A DNA stretch of 64,000 bases from JBDTVS01 sp040007095 (GCA_040007095.1 JBDTVS010000135.1:62001-126000); one strand, 5' to 3'. Counted from the first letter of the stretch, positions 1 to 9,490 are shown. A program made the numbers and translations. Notes: generated from the letters alone by a model not told the origin.

Positions 1-1
1 C

Positions 2-1456
2 AAGGACTTCGCATTCTACGCGCAGGATCAATGGACGCTCTCGCGGCTGACGGTCAGCTACGGCGTTCGCTACGAGTACTTCAACGGCTACGTGCCGGCG
101 GAGCATGTGCCGGCCACGCCGAATGGATGGGTCCCGGAGCGTAACTTCGACGAGGTGAAGAACGTCCCCCTGTGGAAGGATGTCGATCCGCGCGTCGGCG
201 CGGCCATTGACTTGTTCGGCGACGGAAAGACCGCGCTCAAGGTGGCCGTGGGTCGATACGTCGCGAAGACAGGCATTGGGATCACCCAGAACAACAATCC
301 GGTTCAGACCTCCATCAACTCGGTCAGCCGGACGTGGAACGACACCTTTTATCCGGCAGGCGACCCGCGTCGCGGCAATTACGTGCCGGACTGCGACCTG
401 GCAAATCGGGGCGTGAACGGCGAGTGCGGCGCACTGGCGAATCAGAACTTCGGGGGCGTCAACGTCAGCACCCGCTACGCGGACGATGCGCTGCTCGGCT
501 ACGGCGCGCGCGGCTACAACTGGGACTTCACCGCCGAACTGCAACGGCAGCTCACCCCGCGGGTGTCGATGACAGCCGGCTACTACCGTAACTGGTTTGG
601 CAGTCACATCATCACGGATAACACGCTGGTGACTCCGGCGGATTTCGATCCCTACTGCATCACGGCGCCGACCGATTCGCGGCTGCCGGGCGGCGGCGGA
701 TACCAGGTGTGCGGCCTGTACGACGTGACGCCGACGAAATTCGGGCAGGTCAACAGCGTGATTACGCAGTCGGACCATTTCGGCGAGCTGCGGCGCGTCA
801 ACGACTTCGTCAACTTCACCATCAACGCGCGGCTCAGTACGGACGTGCTGGTTGGTGGCGGCGTCGATACCGGACGCAGCGTCAACGACGCCTGCTTCGA
901 CGTCGATTCTCCGGGTGCCGTCGCTGCCAGCCTTCCCGGCAACATCGGCGGAGCGACGCCGGTTCCGTTTTCGAAGACGACGATCAACGGCCAGCCAGTG
1001 TGCAGGGTCGTGACGCCGTTCGGCGGACAGGCACAGGTCAAGGCGTTTGCCACCTTCCCGCTACCGTGGAACATGATCGTCAGCGGAGTGTTCCAGAACA
1101 TCTCCGGGCCGACCATTACGGCGAGCTACACGGCCACCAACGCGCAGATCGCGCCGTCGCTGAATCGCAATCTGGCCGCTTGCAGAGGAGCGGCGGCATG
1201 CACCTCCACCGCCACGGTTCCGTTGATCGTCCCCCAGTCGATGTTCGACGATCGCCTGACGCGTCTCGACCTGCGTCTGGCCAAGCGCATCTCGGTGACG
1301 CCGCGGATGCGCCTGCAGGCCAACTTCAACATCTACAACGTGTTCAACGGGAGTGCGAGCTCGACGCTCAACACGAACTACGGTCCGCTGTGGCTGCAGC
1401 CCTCGCTGCTGCAGGACGGCCGCATGGTTCAGTTCAGCGCGAACCTGACCTTCTAA
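2..1456 (+). CDS. TonB-dependent receptor, C-terminal part (5' truncated by window edge)
   Basis: The reading frame is open from the first bases of the window, so this is the last 484 residues of a longer outer-membrane receptor. The sequence shows alternating aromatic and polar beta-strand stretches, typical barrel phrases such as DLFGDGKTALKVAVGRY and YNWDFTAELQRQL, and a terminal strand ending in Phe (FSANLTF), the usual recognition signal for barrel assembly. The same phrases occur in the complete receptor at 59869-63240, so the missing part should hold a signal peptide, a carboxypeptidase-regulatory-like domain and a plug. The role by family is energy-dependent uptake of an unknown ligand across the outer membrane. 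The ligand cannot be told from the sequence. Confidence 0.93.
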   Translation, partial: KDFAFYAQDQWTLSRLTVSYGVRYEYFNGYVPAEHVPATPNGWVPERNFDEVKNVPLWKDVDPRVGAAIDLFGDGKTALKVAVGRYVAKTGIGITQNNNPVQTSINSVSRTWNDTFYPAGDPRRGNYVPDCDLANRGVNGECGALANQNFGGVNVSTRYADDALLGYGARGYNWDFTAELQRQLTPRVSMTAGYYRNWFGSHIITDNTLVTPADFDPYCITAPTDSRLPGGGGYQVCGLYDVTPTKFGQVNSVITQSDHFGELRRVNDFVNFTINARLSTDVLVGGGVDTGRSVNDACFDVDSPGAVAASLPGNIGGATPVPFSKTTINGQPVCRVVTPFGGQAQVKAFATFPLPWNMIVSGVFQNISGPTITASYTATNAQIAPSLNRNLAACRGAAACTSTATVPLIVPQSMFDDRLTRLDLRLAKRISVTPRMRLQANFNIYNVFNGSASSTLNTNYGPLWLQPSLLQDGRMVQFSANLTF

Positions 1457-1477
1457 CAGCTGTTGAAATTAGACAAT

Positions 1478-1549
1478 GAACCACAAAGCGCACAAAGACC
1501 ACGAAGAAGACCGGGAGATTCTTTGTGTTCTTCGTGTCTTTGTGGTTCA
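1478..1549. repeat. R1 repeat, complete inverted copy
   Basis: Begins AACCACAAAGCGCAC and closes with the complementary TTTGTGGTTCA, with about 30 nt per arm and a short centre. Each arm is built from 9-nt units of the form NNCACNAAG. It follows the receptor stop codon by about 20 nt. The rest of 1457-1831 holds another R1 copy and a small hairpin (CCGAGA at 1649 pairing with TCTCGG ending at 1674) and no gene. Confidence 0.8.
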
Positions 1550-1710
1550 GGATTTCAATTCTGCAGCGCGTTCTTAGAAGAACTCCGGGACACCAACACG
1601 CGAAGTCAGTAGTTCAGGAGGTATCACCACCGGGAGGCACCGCGTTCGCCGAGAAGAACGCCTATTGTTCTCGGTGGTTGATGTCCGGCTGACCCAATAC
1701 CGAAAATTCT

Positions 1711-1796
1711 GGATCACGAAGATCACGGTGTTCACAAACGGGACATTTTGTTGTGGGTGTCTCCCTTGTGATCTTTGTGTCCTTCGTGGTTGTTTG
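1711..1796. repeat. R1 repeat, second copy
   Basis: GGATCACGAAGATCAC at the left and TGATCTTTGTGTCCTTCGTGG at the right form a looser inverted pair of the same 9-nt-periodic family. It lies in the leader region of the amidohydrolase that starts at 1832. Confidence 0.65.
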
Positions 1797-1831
1797 TTTA
1801 AGATGAGCGCTGAGAAGATTGTAGGGACTCC

Positions 1832-3238
1832 ATGTTGCGACAGATAGCTTTGTTCGGTGCGTTCGCGGCGGCTGCCGGCTGGTACTCGATGCAGCCGGTG
1901 TCGACCCAGATCAGCCGATCGACAGCTGCCGTGTTGTATGAGGGCGGGCGGCTGATCGCCGGAGACGGCAGCGCGCCGATCGCCGATTCGGCCTTTCTGG
2001 TCGAAAATGGCACGATCGCACGGGTCGGAGGGAGAGGTGCCTTGACCGCACCCGCCGGAGCCCGCCGCGTCGACCTCACCGGGAAGACCGTGATGCCCAC
2101 CTTGATCAACGCGCACGGACATCCTGGCTTTCAACGCGGCCTCACCTACAGTGCGGACAACTTCACGCGTGAAAACATCATCGACGATCTCAATCGCGCC
2201 TTGTACTTCGGCGTGGCAGTGGTCCAGTCACAGGGGATTGAAAAGGGCGAGGTCACCTACCAGATTCGAGCCGACCAGCAAGCCGGGAAAGTGGGAGGCG
2301 CCCGGCTGTATATCGCGGGACGCGGTATCGGCGCGCCGAATGCCGGACCCGGCGGCGCCGCGTACGCCGGAATCGCCTATGAGGTGACGACGGAAGACCA
2401 GGCCAGAAAAGCCGTGCAGGAACTCGCCGGCAAGAAGGTGAACCTGGTCAAAATCTGGGTCGACGACCGAAACGGACGAGCCCCGAGGTTGACGCCGAAT
2501 CTGTTCAGGGCGGTGATCGACGAGGGCCACAAACACGGGCTGCAGGTCAACGCCCACGTCTTCTACCACACCGACGCCGTCGAGCTCGTGAACGCCGGCA
2601 TCGACGCCCTGGTGCATCTCGTCCGCGACAAGGAAATGGACGATGCGCTGGTGGCGGCGGTGGTGCAGCACAACGTCTACGTCCAGCCCAACCTCAGCCC
2701 GGAATGGACCACCTACACCGAGCTTCCGCATTGGCTGCGGGATGGCGATCCGCTGATGAAGCTGATTCAGGAGTCGACGTCGCCGCCGGTCATCGCGCGC
2801 ATGAGGAAGGCGTACGGGCAGCGGGATCCGGCGGCGGTCGAGCGGACGCGCGCGCAATACGCCATCCTGCAGCGCTCCCTCGCAAGGCTGGCCAGGGCGA
2901 ACGCGAAGATCACGCTCGGCTGCGACACGGGCCTCGAGGATCACTTGTTCGGCATGTCGGAGCAGCACGAGCTGGAGAGTATGGTTGGCGGCGGCATGAC
3001 CCCGATGCAGGTCATCGTCGCGGCCACCAGCCGGTCAGCCGAATACCTCAAGCTGACCACGACGGGGGTGCTCGCGTCCGGGAAGGACGCCGATTTTCTG
3101 GTCCTCGACGCGAACCCGCTCGACGACATTACGAACACCCAGCGGATTTCGAAGATGTATCTGAAGGGCCTCGAGGTCGACCGCGACCGGCTGCGGCCGT
3201 CACTGACCAGAACGTTTGCGAACACGTTGCGAAACTAG
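1832..3238 (+). CDS. secreted amidohydrolase family protein
   Basis: A 468-residue metal-dependent hydrolase of the amidohydrolase superfamily. An N-terminal hydrophobic stretch (about residues 1-26) looks like a signal peptide. The metal-site pattern is visible: HGH in NAHGHPGF near residue 92, a Lys in LVKIWVDD, His in NAHVFYH and ALVHLV, and the late Asp in LGCDTGLEDH. The C-terminal ASGKDADFLVLDANPLDD segment is the typical small beta-sandwich of imidazolonepropionase- or dipeptidase-like members. AGGGA lies before the ATG. The substrate is unknown; a cyclic amide, lactone or dipeptide is possible. It stands alone between R1 repeats. Confidence 0.9.
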   Translation: MLRQIALFGAFAAAAGWYSMQPVSTQISRSTAAVLYEGGRLIAGDGSAPIADSAFLVENGTIARVGGRGALTAPAGARRVDLTGKTVMPTLINAHGHPGFQRGLTYSADNFTRENIIDDLNRALYFGVAVVQSQGIEKGEVTYQIRADQQAGKVGGARLYIAGRGIGAPNAGPGGAAYAGIAYEVTTEDQARKAVQELAGKKVNLVKIWVDDRNGRAPRLTPNLFRAVIDEGHKHGLQVNAHVFYHTDAVELVNAGIDALVHLVRDKEMDDALVAAVVQHNVYVQPNLSPEWTTYTELPHWLRDGDPLMKLIQESTSPPVIARMRKAYGQRDPAAVERTRAQYAILQRSLARLARANAKITLGCDTGLEDHLFGMSEQHELESMVGGGMTPMQVIVAATSRSAEYLKLTTTGVLASGKDADFLVLDANPLDDITNTQRISKMYLKGLEVDRDRLRPSLTRTFANTLRN

Positions 3239-3241
3239 ACA

Positions 3242-3287
3242 ATGAACCACCACAAAGGGCACAGAGATCACGAAGAAGACCGAGAGA
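3242..3287. repeat. R1 repeat, half copy
   Basis: AACCACCACAAAGGGCACAG followed by GATCACGAAGAAGACC, one arm only. The sequence up to AGACCGAGAGATTC is nearly the same as the left half of the copy at 1478. Confidence 0.7.
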
Positions 3288-3332
3288 TTCCAAGGACCCT
3301 GAAAGAGACAACGATGTGATCGTGAGGTTCCC

Positions 3333-4352
3333 ATGCGCCACAGATTCGTTGCGCTGACCGGTGCCGTTGCGGCCGCAATCGCGATTCAGGCGCAGGCCCC
3401 TGTACTCGGCCGCGTCGAGCTCATTGGGCCGGTGGGGCAGGTCGGGCGGCCGGGGTCGGACCCGGCAAAGACGGTCGGCACGGCTCGGCGCGCGGTCGGC
3501 AATCCGCGCGACCTGCAAGGCATCTGGACGAATGCCACGATGACGCCGCTCGAACGTCCTGGCGATCTCGCCGGCAGGGAATTCTTCACCGACGCCGAAG
3601 CGGCCGCGTACGAGAAGCGGATGCGGGAGCGAAACGATGCGGACCGGCGAGACAGCAACGCGGAGGCCGACCTTGCCGTCGGCTATAACGCCGCGTGGTG
3701 GGACCGCGGAACGAACATCGTGTCGACCAAGCGCACCTCGCTCATTGTCGACCCGCGTGACGGCCGCGTGCCGCCGTTGACAGCTGAGGCGCAGCAGAAG
3801 AATTCCGCACGTGCGGAATTCAGGCGGTTGCATCCCGCCGACGGTCCGGAGCACCTGTCACTGGCCGACCGCTGCATCGCGCGGGGAACCGCCGTGCCGC
3901 CGATGCTTCCAGCCGGCTACAACAACAACTATCAGATTCTCCAAACCTCCGAGCACGTCGTCATTCTCGTCGAGATGATTCACGACGCCCGCATCATCCC
4001 TCTCGATGCGCGCCCGCATCTCTCGAACAAGATTCGACAGTGGCTGGGCGACTCGCGCGGCCGATGGGAAGGCAACACGCTGGTGGTTGAGACGACGAAT
4101 TTCACCGACCGGACCAACTTCAGGGGATCCGGCGAGGGTCTGCGGGTGGTCGAACGCTTCACGCGCGCCGATGAGCACACGCTGCTCTACCAGTTCACCG
4201 TCGACGATCCGCAATCGTTTACCAGACCCTGGTCCGGGGAAATCCCGATGAAGAAGACCGATGGACCGCTATTCGAGTACGCCTGCCACGAAGGGAACTA
4301 CTCGATGGTGAATACCCTGAGTACCGTCCGTGACGAGGAGAAGGCGAAATAA
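3333..4352 (+). CDS. secreted protein of unnamed family S (copy 1)
   Basis: A 339-residue exported protein with a signal peptide (residues 1-22). I do not know a biochemical function for this family. Its landmarks are DLQGIWTNATMTPLERP near residue 60, a conserved HPADGPEHLSLADRC segment, RPHLSNKIRQWLGDSRGRW, and GNTLVVETTNF. The alternation of strands suggests a lipocalin-like or beta-rich fold, which is inference only. Two paralogues lie at 35306-36367 and 47517-48395. In two of the three cases a DUF6152 gene is adjacent, here convergent at 4373-4816. The start is supported by GTGAGG upstream of the ATG. Confidence 0.85.
   Translation: MRHRFVALTGAVAAAIAIQAQAPVLGRVELIGPVGQVGRPGSDPAKTVGTARRAVGNPRDLQGIWTNATMTPLERPGDLAGREFFTDAEAAAYEKRMRERNDADRRDSNAEADLAVGYNAAWWDRGTNIVSTKRTSLIVDPRDGRVPPLTAEAQQKNSARAEFRRLHPADGPEHLSLADRCIARGTAVPPMLPAGYNNNYQILQTSEHVVILVEMIHDARIIPLDARPHLSNKIRQWLGDSRGRWEGNTLVVETTNFTDRTNFRGSGEGLRVVERFTRADEHTLLYQFTVDDPQSFTRPWSGEIPMKKTDGPLFEYACHEGNYSMVNTLSTVRDEEKAK
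3800..3821. repeat. perfect 22-bp palindrome inside a coding region
   Basis: The half-site GAATTCCGCAC is followed at once by its exact reverse complement. It encodes NSARAEF in the family S protein. The paralogue at 35306 has the same residue count here, so it is not an insertion relative to that copy. Confidence 0.85.
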
Positions 4353-4372
4353 GGAACGGCGAATCGCGACAG

Positions 4373-4816
4373 TTATCGGGGTGTCGCGACCGGAGTGGTC
4401 GCGGAATAGCCCGCGCCGCCGTCGCCGTCCCAGTCTTTTTCGACCCCGTGCCCGCGCGCCATATCGCCGTGCATCGGCGTGACGAATCCCAGAAGGCAGC
4501 CGTTCGATCCGTCCCTGAGCAGATGACATCGGACTTTGATGGCGTCGCCTGGTCTCACGTCTTCGCGCTTGATGCCCACCTTGAGGAGCCCGGAGGGTCC
4601 GGTGGCTTCAAGTGCCCATGTCGTCGGCTCTCCGCTCCCTTCCTTGACGTCGAGGTAGATCCACGAATGCGGCACGAGCAGATGCAGCTCCTTGACCGTC
4701 CCCTCCATCGTCGTCCATTTCGCGACCTCGTAGTTGCCGTGGGAGTGATGCGCGCGAAGCGGAATGGCCGCGAGCAGCGCGCACACGGCCGCGAGACTCA
4801 CCGATCTGACGAGCAT
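4373..4816 (-). CDS. DUF6152 family periplasmic protein (copy 1)
   Basis: A 147-residue protein with a signal peptide ending at AHHSHG. It shows the family pattern: HHS just after cleavage, TMEGTVKELHLLVPHSWIYLDV, and a short OB-like beta core. The ATG at 4816 is chosen because GGGAGGGACC lies directly before it; a longer frame upstream to 4888 lacks this site. The family has no established biochemical role. The conserved His pair near the mature N-terminus could bind metal, which is inference. It is convergent with family S copy 1. Paralogues are at 18619-19026 and 48392-48832. Confidence 0.85.
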   Translation of the reverse strand: MLVRSVSLAAVCALLAAIPLRAHHSHGNYEVAKWTTMEGTVKELHLLVPHSWIYLDVKEGSGEPTTWALEATGPSGLLKVGIKREDVRPGDAIKVRCHLLRDGSNGCLLGFVTPMHGDMARGHGVEKDWDGDGGAGYSATTPVATPR

Positions 4817-4955
4817 GGTCCCTCCCAAGAGCCGGCGAATGGCGGAGTCATTCGCGAGCGCTGACATGATACAAAACAGTGTCCACACGAGTGGCCTGTA
4901 CCCGCAGAAGAGCTATCACTTGACTCCATCAGATGGTCCAGGTCGCGCGGACGGA

Positions 4956-5648
4956 TTATTGGCTGCGGGGTGGTGGCTGCCCCGCGCGCGGCGGCGGCGG
5001 CGCGGGAAAGTTCCAGGCGTCCGAGTAGCCGGTGGTGTAGAACGATCGATACCGAATCGGCTTCCCTTCTTCGTCCAGAAACATCATCGATTGCTGAAAC
5101 AGTCCTGGCGCGGGCGCGCCCCGTGGCACGGTGCCCTCGAGAATATAGAGACGCGTTGCGTGCCGATAGATCGCGGCGAAGGTTCGCGAGCCGTCAGGGT
5201 TCGCGAGTTGCACCCGCTGTCCTTCGACATTGTCGGTGACGGCCCACGCGTAGTACGTGACCTTCGCGTTGCGCTGAAGGAATTTCCACGACGCGTAGAC
5301 GATCGAGCCCTGGACGTCCCCGCGCCAGTCGTTCTGGCACGCGTCGCTTTCTCCGCCATTCTTCTTGCACAGATCGGCTCGCGCGGTGTGGAGTTTTTCG
5401 GCGTCGGCGTAGTCGACCACGGTGACCGAGTAACGGCTCGGTCCGCTCTCGGCGCTATAGACATGGCCGGGCAAGGAGATGCCGAACTCGGTGGCGTAGC
5501 TGATGTCCTGCACCTTCGGTTCGGTCGGGAAATTGACCCCAAACAGATCGGCTCGGCTGGCGAACTGGATCCACTCCTGGGCGAACGAGGGCCTCGTTGC
5601 CAGCAGCAATAGCAACAACGCCGCGACCACCACTGACATCCGGCGCAT
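4956..5648 (-). CDS. secreted protein of unknown function
   Basis: A 230-residue protein with a clear signal peptide (MRRMSVVVAALLLLLLATRP, ending at SFAQ). The mature part starts EWIQFASRADLFGVNFPTEP, a phrase common in small uncharacterised periplasmic proteins, and ends in a Pro-rich tail. Three Cys (in DLCKKNGG and DACQND) may form a disulfide. The ATG at 5648 has GGGAGGG upstream and is preferred to the one at 5669. It is the last gene of a minus-strand run after the TonB receptor at 6704-9490 and the cytochrome at 5735-6688, so it probably belongs to the same operon. Confidence 0.8.
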   Translation of the reverse strand: MRRMSVVVAALLLLLLATRPSFAQEWIQFASRADLFGVNFPTEPKVQDISYATEFGISLPGHVYSAESGPSRYSVTVVDYADAEKLHTARADLCKKNGGESDACQNDWRGDVQGSIVYASWKFLQRNAKVTYYAWAVTDNVEGQRVQLANPDGSRTFAAIYRHATRLYILEGTVPRGAPAPGLFQQSMMFLDEEGKPIRYRSFYTTGYSDAWNFPAPPPPRAGQPPPRSQ

Positions 5649-5734
5649 GAGTGCCCTCCCCGCGGCCAAGATTTATGTCACCGCAATACTGCCAGAGAAA
5701 AAGATGCGGTGCACAGAATATTTCCTGACGAGCC

Positions 5735-6688
5735 TTACTGACAGCGTGAGGCGCCGCTCCCTTCGGTGCCGCCCTTGTCGCGATACGCCTTGTGGCAGCT
5801 CCCGCAGGCGTCGTTCAGCTTTTCACTGATCTCGCCGAAGGCTTCGTAGTTCCGGGCTTGAGATGCTCGATGCGCGAGTCTGCCCGTCTCGGCGAGCACG
5901 GCCACGTACTGCTTCCAATCGGCCCGATCGACCGGAACCGGCCGGCCATTCTGGCAGCGACGGCCGGGCGTCAGGAAAAGCGCGGCCGTCTCGGTAATGG
6001 CCACCGCGGCCTGATCGACCGCCAGCCAGCCGGCGTACACCGTCGATCCCCACGCGACGTAGTCAAACGGTAAGGAATTCGTGGTCTTTTTCTGCTGGGC
6101 GCCGGGGTCTTTGAGCTGCAGGTTGAAGATGATGTTCGAATTCGGAAACGCGATCGCTCTCATCAGTTCGGCAAGGTTGCCCTCTGCCGGCGGAAGGGAA
6201 CCGGCCGGAGAGACGGCGGCCGCGGCCGGAGCCGGGGGAGCGGTTCGCGCAGGGAACGACACCTGCGTCAGCAGCGCTTCGCTCAGTTCGGCTTGTCCGG
6301 CGGGGAACGTGCCGGCTTGCAGCATGTACGCGACGAGGTCGGTCGACTGCGGCCGCGACAGCGTCGCGGGCAGATTGAACGGCATCGTCTTTTGAACCTT
6401 GTCGACGAGACCAGTCAGAGGACGCGCGCTCCAGTTCGAAAGAAAATTTTCGCCGACCAGCGGCGGCCCGCTGGTGCCTTCCATCGACTGGCCGTGACAC
6501 TCCGCGCACTGGGCCCCGTAAATCAGCCGGCCGCGCGCGGCTTGAGCTGAGGAGTAGACGCCTTCGGTCACGGATCGCATCTGGCCCGCGTGGCCGGTCA
6601 ACGAGAACCATGCGGCGCCCGCGTAGACGCACGATGCGACGGCGAGCGCATAGCGACGGGCCGCAGGACCCGATGAAGTCAGCCGCAT
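5735..6688 (-). CDS. two-heme c-type cytochrome, class I plus cytochrome c'-like
   Basis: A 317-residue exported protein with an N-terminal hydrophobic segment. CAECH at residues 61-65 starts a class I cytochrome c domain (the later phrase TDLVAYMLQAG is typical). An Ala/Pro-rich linker follows around residues 145-165. A second heme motif, CGSCH at 295-299 in NDACGSCHKAYR, sits at the C-terminus of a helical segment, as in cytochrome c'. It starts 15 nt after the stop of the upstream TonB receptor, with GGAG before the ATG, so the two are probably co-transcribed. The role is probably periplasmic electron transfer for a dehydrogenase; the partner is not identified here. Confidence 0.87.
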   Translation of the reverse strand: MRLTSSGPAARRYALAVASCVYAGAAWFSLTGHAGQMRSVTEGVYSSAQAARGRLIYGAQCAECHGQSMEGTSGPPLVGENFLSNWSARPLTGLVDKVQKTMPFNLPATLSRPQSTDLVAYMLQAGTFPAGQAELSEALLTQVSFPARTAPPAPAAAAVSPAGSLPPAEGNLAELMRAIAFPNSNIIFNLQLKDPGAQQKKTTNSLPFDYVAWGSTVYAGWLAVDQAAVAITETAALFLTPGRRCQNGRPVPVDRADWKQYVAVLAETGRLAHRASQARNYEAFGEISEKLNDACGSCHKAYRDKGGTEGSGASRCQ

Positions 6689-6703
6689 GATTGATTCTCC
6701 GCC

Positions 6704-9490
6704 TCAGAACGTCCAGCGAACGCCGAGTCTGGCGATCCGCGGGTTGACGGTCGTGAGCACACTGTTGAAGCTCGCGCCCGTCTGGTTGTTCGTGCTGAGG
6801 ATCGCCGACGAGTTGTTCAGGTTGAACACATCGACCAGGCCTTCCAGCTTGCCAAACGAGCCCGGCAGGGTCAACGCCTTGGCGAACCGCAGGTCTATCA
6901 ACGTGACCGTCGGATAGAAGAAAGTACCTTGCGGTTCGACCGTCAGCGTGATCGCGCCCTGCGTCAACCCGGTGGTGTTGACCGTCCGCCCGTACGGCTC
7001 GCCCTTGGTGACGCGCAACGAGGCTGAGAAGCCGATGCCATAGGGAAGCTCGTAACTGCCAAGGGCCTTGCCCTGCCAGTGCCAGTAATCCATCCGGTTG
7101 TTGTAGGTCAGACGATTCGGATCCTGCGGCACGCCGGTGGTATCCGTGGCGATGTCCTGGCTGATCGCCGACGCAAAGCTCCAGGTGTCGTAGTGGCTGA
7201 TGTCGAAGCCGGTCAGCAATTGCGATCGGTTGGAGAGGCGCTTGAGGGCCTCGACGTTGTAGGTCGCGAAATCCGAGCGGTTCAGCGGATCGTTGGTCAG
7301 GAAATCGGCCCGGCGGCCCAGGTAAGCCGAGTCCAGGCTGTACAGCAGGATCTGGCGGTCGTCGGCCGCAGACGCGAAGTCCCGGCCGCGATCGGTGAAG
7401 AGGACCGGGATGTTGTACGCCGAAAACGGAATGGCGGTGTTCTGCGCCTTCATTCTGTTTCGTTCGAGCTTGCGCACGTAGTTGAAACGGACTGTCATGT
7501 CGCGCGTGACCTGCTGATCGAGCCCGACGACGAATTCGTCGGTGTACGGCAGCTCCAGATTCGGATCCAGGCTGCGGTTGGGACCGCCGGTCGTCGAGAT
7601 CAAGTTGATCGGATTCGGAACAAACGGCAGCGTGCCGTCCCAGCGGTACCGCTTCGTGGTCTTGGCCATCGGATTCACGAATCCCGCCATCATCGAATTC
7701 GCATTGGTCATGGTGCCGGCGTTGTACGAGTATCTGCCGTACGCGGCCTTGATCGCCGTGTGTCCAGTGCCGAACACGTCGTAGACGATCGACGCGCGCG
7801 GTACCAGGCTGTTCAGCCGATGGAACTCAAATCCGGGATAGCTGACGGCCGTCTGAAACGGTCCGTCGCCGGATTTTCCCTGCTCGTTGTAATAGGGCTT
7901 GAACGAGTCGAATCTGAAGCCGCCATTGAACGCCAGCCGTCCGACGTTCCAGGTGTCGTTGACGTAGGTCCACTGATGAGACACGTCGTTCTCGAACGAG
8001 AACGGCGTGTCGTAGGTTTCAATCTCGGCGGGCGTCTTGAATCCGCCGCGCCAGAACGTCCTGATGCTGTCCTTCGGCGCGAGATTGGTGTAGGGTGCGC
8101 CTTCGAACAAGTAGCCGTAGCCGACTTTCAGCGCGTGGCCTCCGGCTCGCCCGGTCGCCGTGTTCAGCGACCACACACCCGAAATGTTCATGTGGTGACT
8201 CTGGTCGATGAACGGCGCGTTCCGGCCGCCGCGCACCAATTGGGTGTCCAGATCCTGTCGCGTGATTTCGTCAGCCCCGGGACGTGTCCACCACTTCCAT
8301 CCGAACTCTCCCCATTTGACCTCGAGCGTCGACCGGTTCGACAGCACCGACGTCAGCGACGCGCCCTGGATCCAGTACGGAAAGTCAGTCAGCGACGTCG
8401 CGTCTGAATCGAGGAACGCCGACGCGCCGGAATTGGGGAGCGACTTGCTGTTCAACTGCGCCGAGTACGAGAGGCTGTGGTTGGCGTTGAGCTGGTAGTT
8501 CAGCTTGACGGCGTTGTTCTGTAGCGTCGTATACACCGGTTCCGGCTGGCCTGTCTGCGTGTTCACGTATCCCGGCGTCCAGTTGTCCGAATTCAGCATG
8601 CGGACCGCGGCAAACCACCAGAACTTGTTCTGAACGAACGGACCGCCCGCGTCGGCGTGCACAGACTGATACCGGGCGACCGAACTGGTGTTGGTCACGT
8701 TCTGCGCAATCAAAGCGTCGGTCAGGTTCGAGCCTTGCAATTTGAGCGGCTCGCGATCGTAGAACCCCAGCCCGTGGATCTTGTTGCCGCCGCTCTTCAC
8801 GATGAAGTTGTTGAACGATCCGCCGACCGGCGCGTCGGCGCCCTTGCTGGCTCCGGCAACCTGGACTTCCTGATAGACGTCAGGGTCTTCGTACTGCAGC
8901 GACGCCATGATCGCGCCTTCGATCACATTCCACTGCGAGGTGCTGCCGAAGACCCGAAACTGCGCGCGGAGGCCCGCGCGGCTGCCGCCGACGTCGGGCG
9001 CCGTCACTTGAACTCCGGGTGTCACCGCCAGGACCGAGAACACGTCGTGGCCCGTCGGCAGGATCGTCGTCAGCTCCTTGGTAAAGGTGGTGGAGACCTG
9101 GGCATTGGTCACGTCGATGATGGGAGACTCTCCACGGACGGTGATCGTCTCGGCGACCGGCGCGACGTTCATCACCGCGTTGATCGTCGAAGTAAAGCCA
9201 GCCGTCATCTGAACGCCTTCCCGTATCACGGTGCTGAATCCGGGGAGCTCGGCCTTCACCGTGTAACTACCGGGAGGCAGCAACCCGAACCGATAGCCGC
9301 CCTGCTCGTCGGCCACCGCGCTTCGGACGCCCATGACCGCGGCGCTGGTCAGCGTGAGCGTCGCGCCAGGAAGAGGTGCACCCGACGAATCGGTGACCCT
9401 GCCGGTAATGGTTCCGTCCTGAGCGCTGCCCGTCGCTGCAAGAGCGAGCACGAAGAGCACGGCCAGGCTGGTTCTCGTGAGGTATCTCAT
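6704..9490 (-). CDS. TonB-dependent receptor with carboxypeptidase-regulatory-like domain
   Basis: A 928-residue outer-membrane receptor. Domains in order: signal peptide (residues 1-23), carboxypeptidase-regulatory-like domain starting GTITGRVTDSSGAPLPGA, plug domain with EVQVAGASKGADAPVGG, then a long beta-barrel ending in LGVRWTF. The ATG at 9490 has GCGGGGGA upstream; longer frames lack this and add non-signal sequence. The family imports large ligands using TonB energy; the ligand is unknown. It heads the operon with the two-heme cytochrome and a secreted protein, which suggests uptake coupled to periplasmic oxidation. It diverges from the TPR-SagB gene at 9631. Confidence 0.94.
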   Translation of the reverse strand: MRYLTRTSLAVLFVLALAATGSAQDGTITGRVTDSSGAPLPGATLTLTSAAVMGVRSAVADEQGGYRFGLLPPGSYTVKAELPGFSTVIREGVQMTAGFTSTINAVMNVAPVAETITVRGESPIIDVTNAQVSTTFTKELTTILPTGHDVFSVLAVTPGVQVTAPDVGGSRAGLRAQFRVFGSTSQWNVIEGAIMASLQYEDPDVYQEVQVAGASKGADAPVGGSFNNFIVKSGGNKIHGLGFYDREPLKLQGSNLTDALIAQNVTNTSSVARYQSVHADAGGPFVQNKFWWFAAVRMLNSDNWTPGYVNTQTGQPEPVYTTLQNNAVKLNYQLNANHSLSYSAQLNSKSLPNSGASAFLDSDATSLTDFPYWIQGASLTSVLSNRSTLEVKWGEFGWKWWTRPGADEITRQDLDTQLVRGGRNAPFIDQSHHMNISGVWSLNTATGRAGGHALKVGYGYLFEGAPYTNLAPKDSIRTFWRGGFKTPAEIETYDTPFSFENDVSHQWTYVNDTWNVGRLAFNGGFRFDSFKPYYNEQGKSGDGPFQTAVSYPGFEFHRLNSLVPRASIVYDVFGTGHTAIKAAYGRYSYNAGTMTNANSMMAGFVNPMAKTTKRYRWDGTLPFVPNPINLISTTGGPNRSLDPNLELPYTDEFVVGLDQQVTRDMTVRFNYVRKLERNRMKAQNTAIPFSAYNIPVLFTDRGRDFASAADDRQILLYSLDSAYLGRRADFLTNDPLNRSDFATYNVEALKRLSNRSQLLTGFDISHYDTWSFASAISQDIATDTTGVPQDPNRLTYNNRMDYWHWQGKALGSYELPYGIGFSASLRVTKGEPYGRTVNTTGLTQGAITLTVEPQGTFFYPTVTLIDLRFAKALTLPGSFGKLEGLVDVFNLNNSSAILSTNNQTGASFNSVLTTVNPRIARLGVRWTF

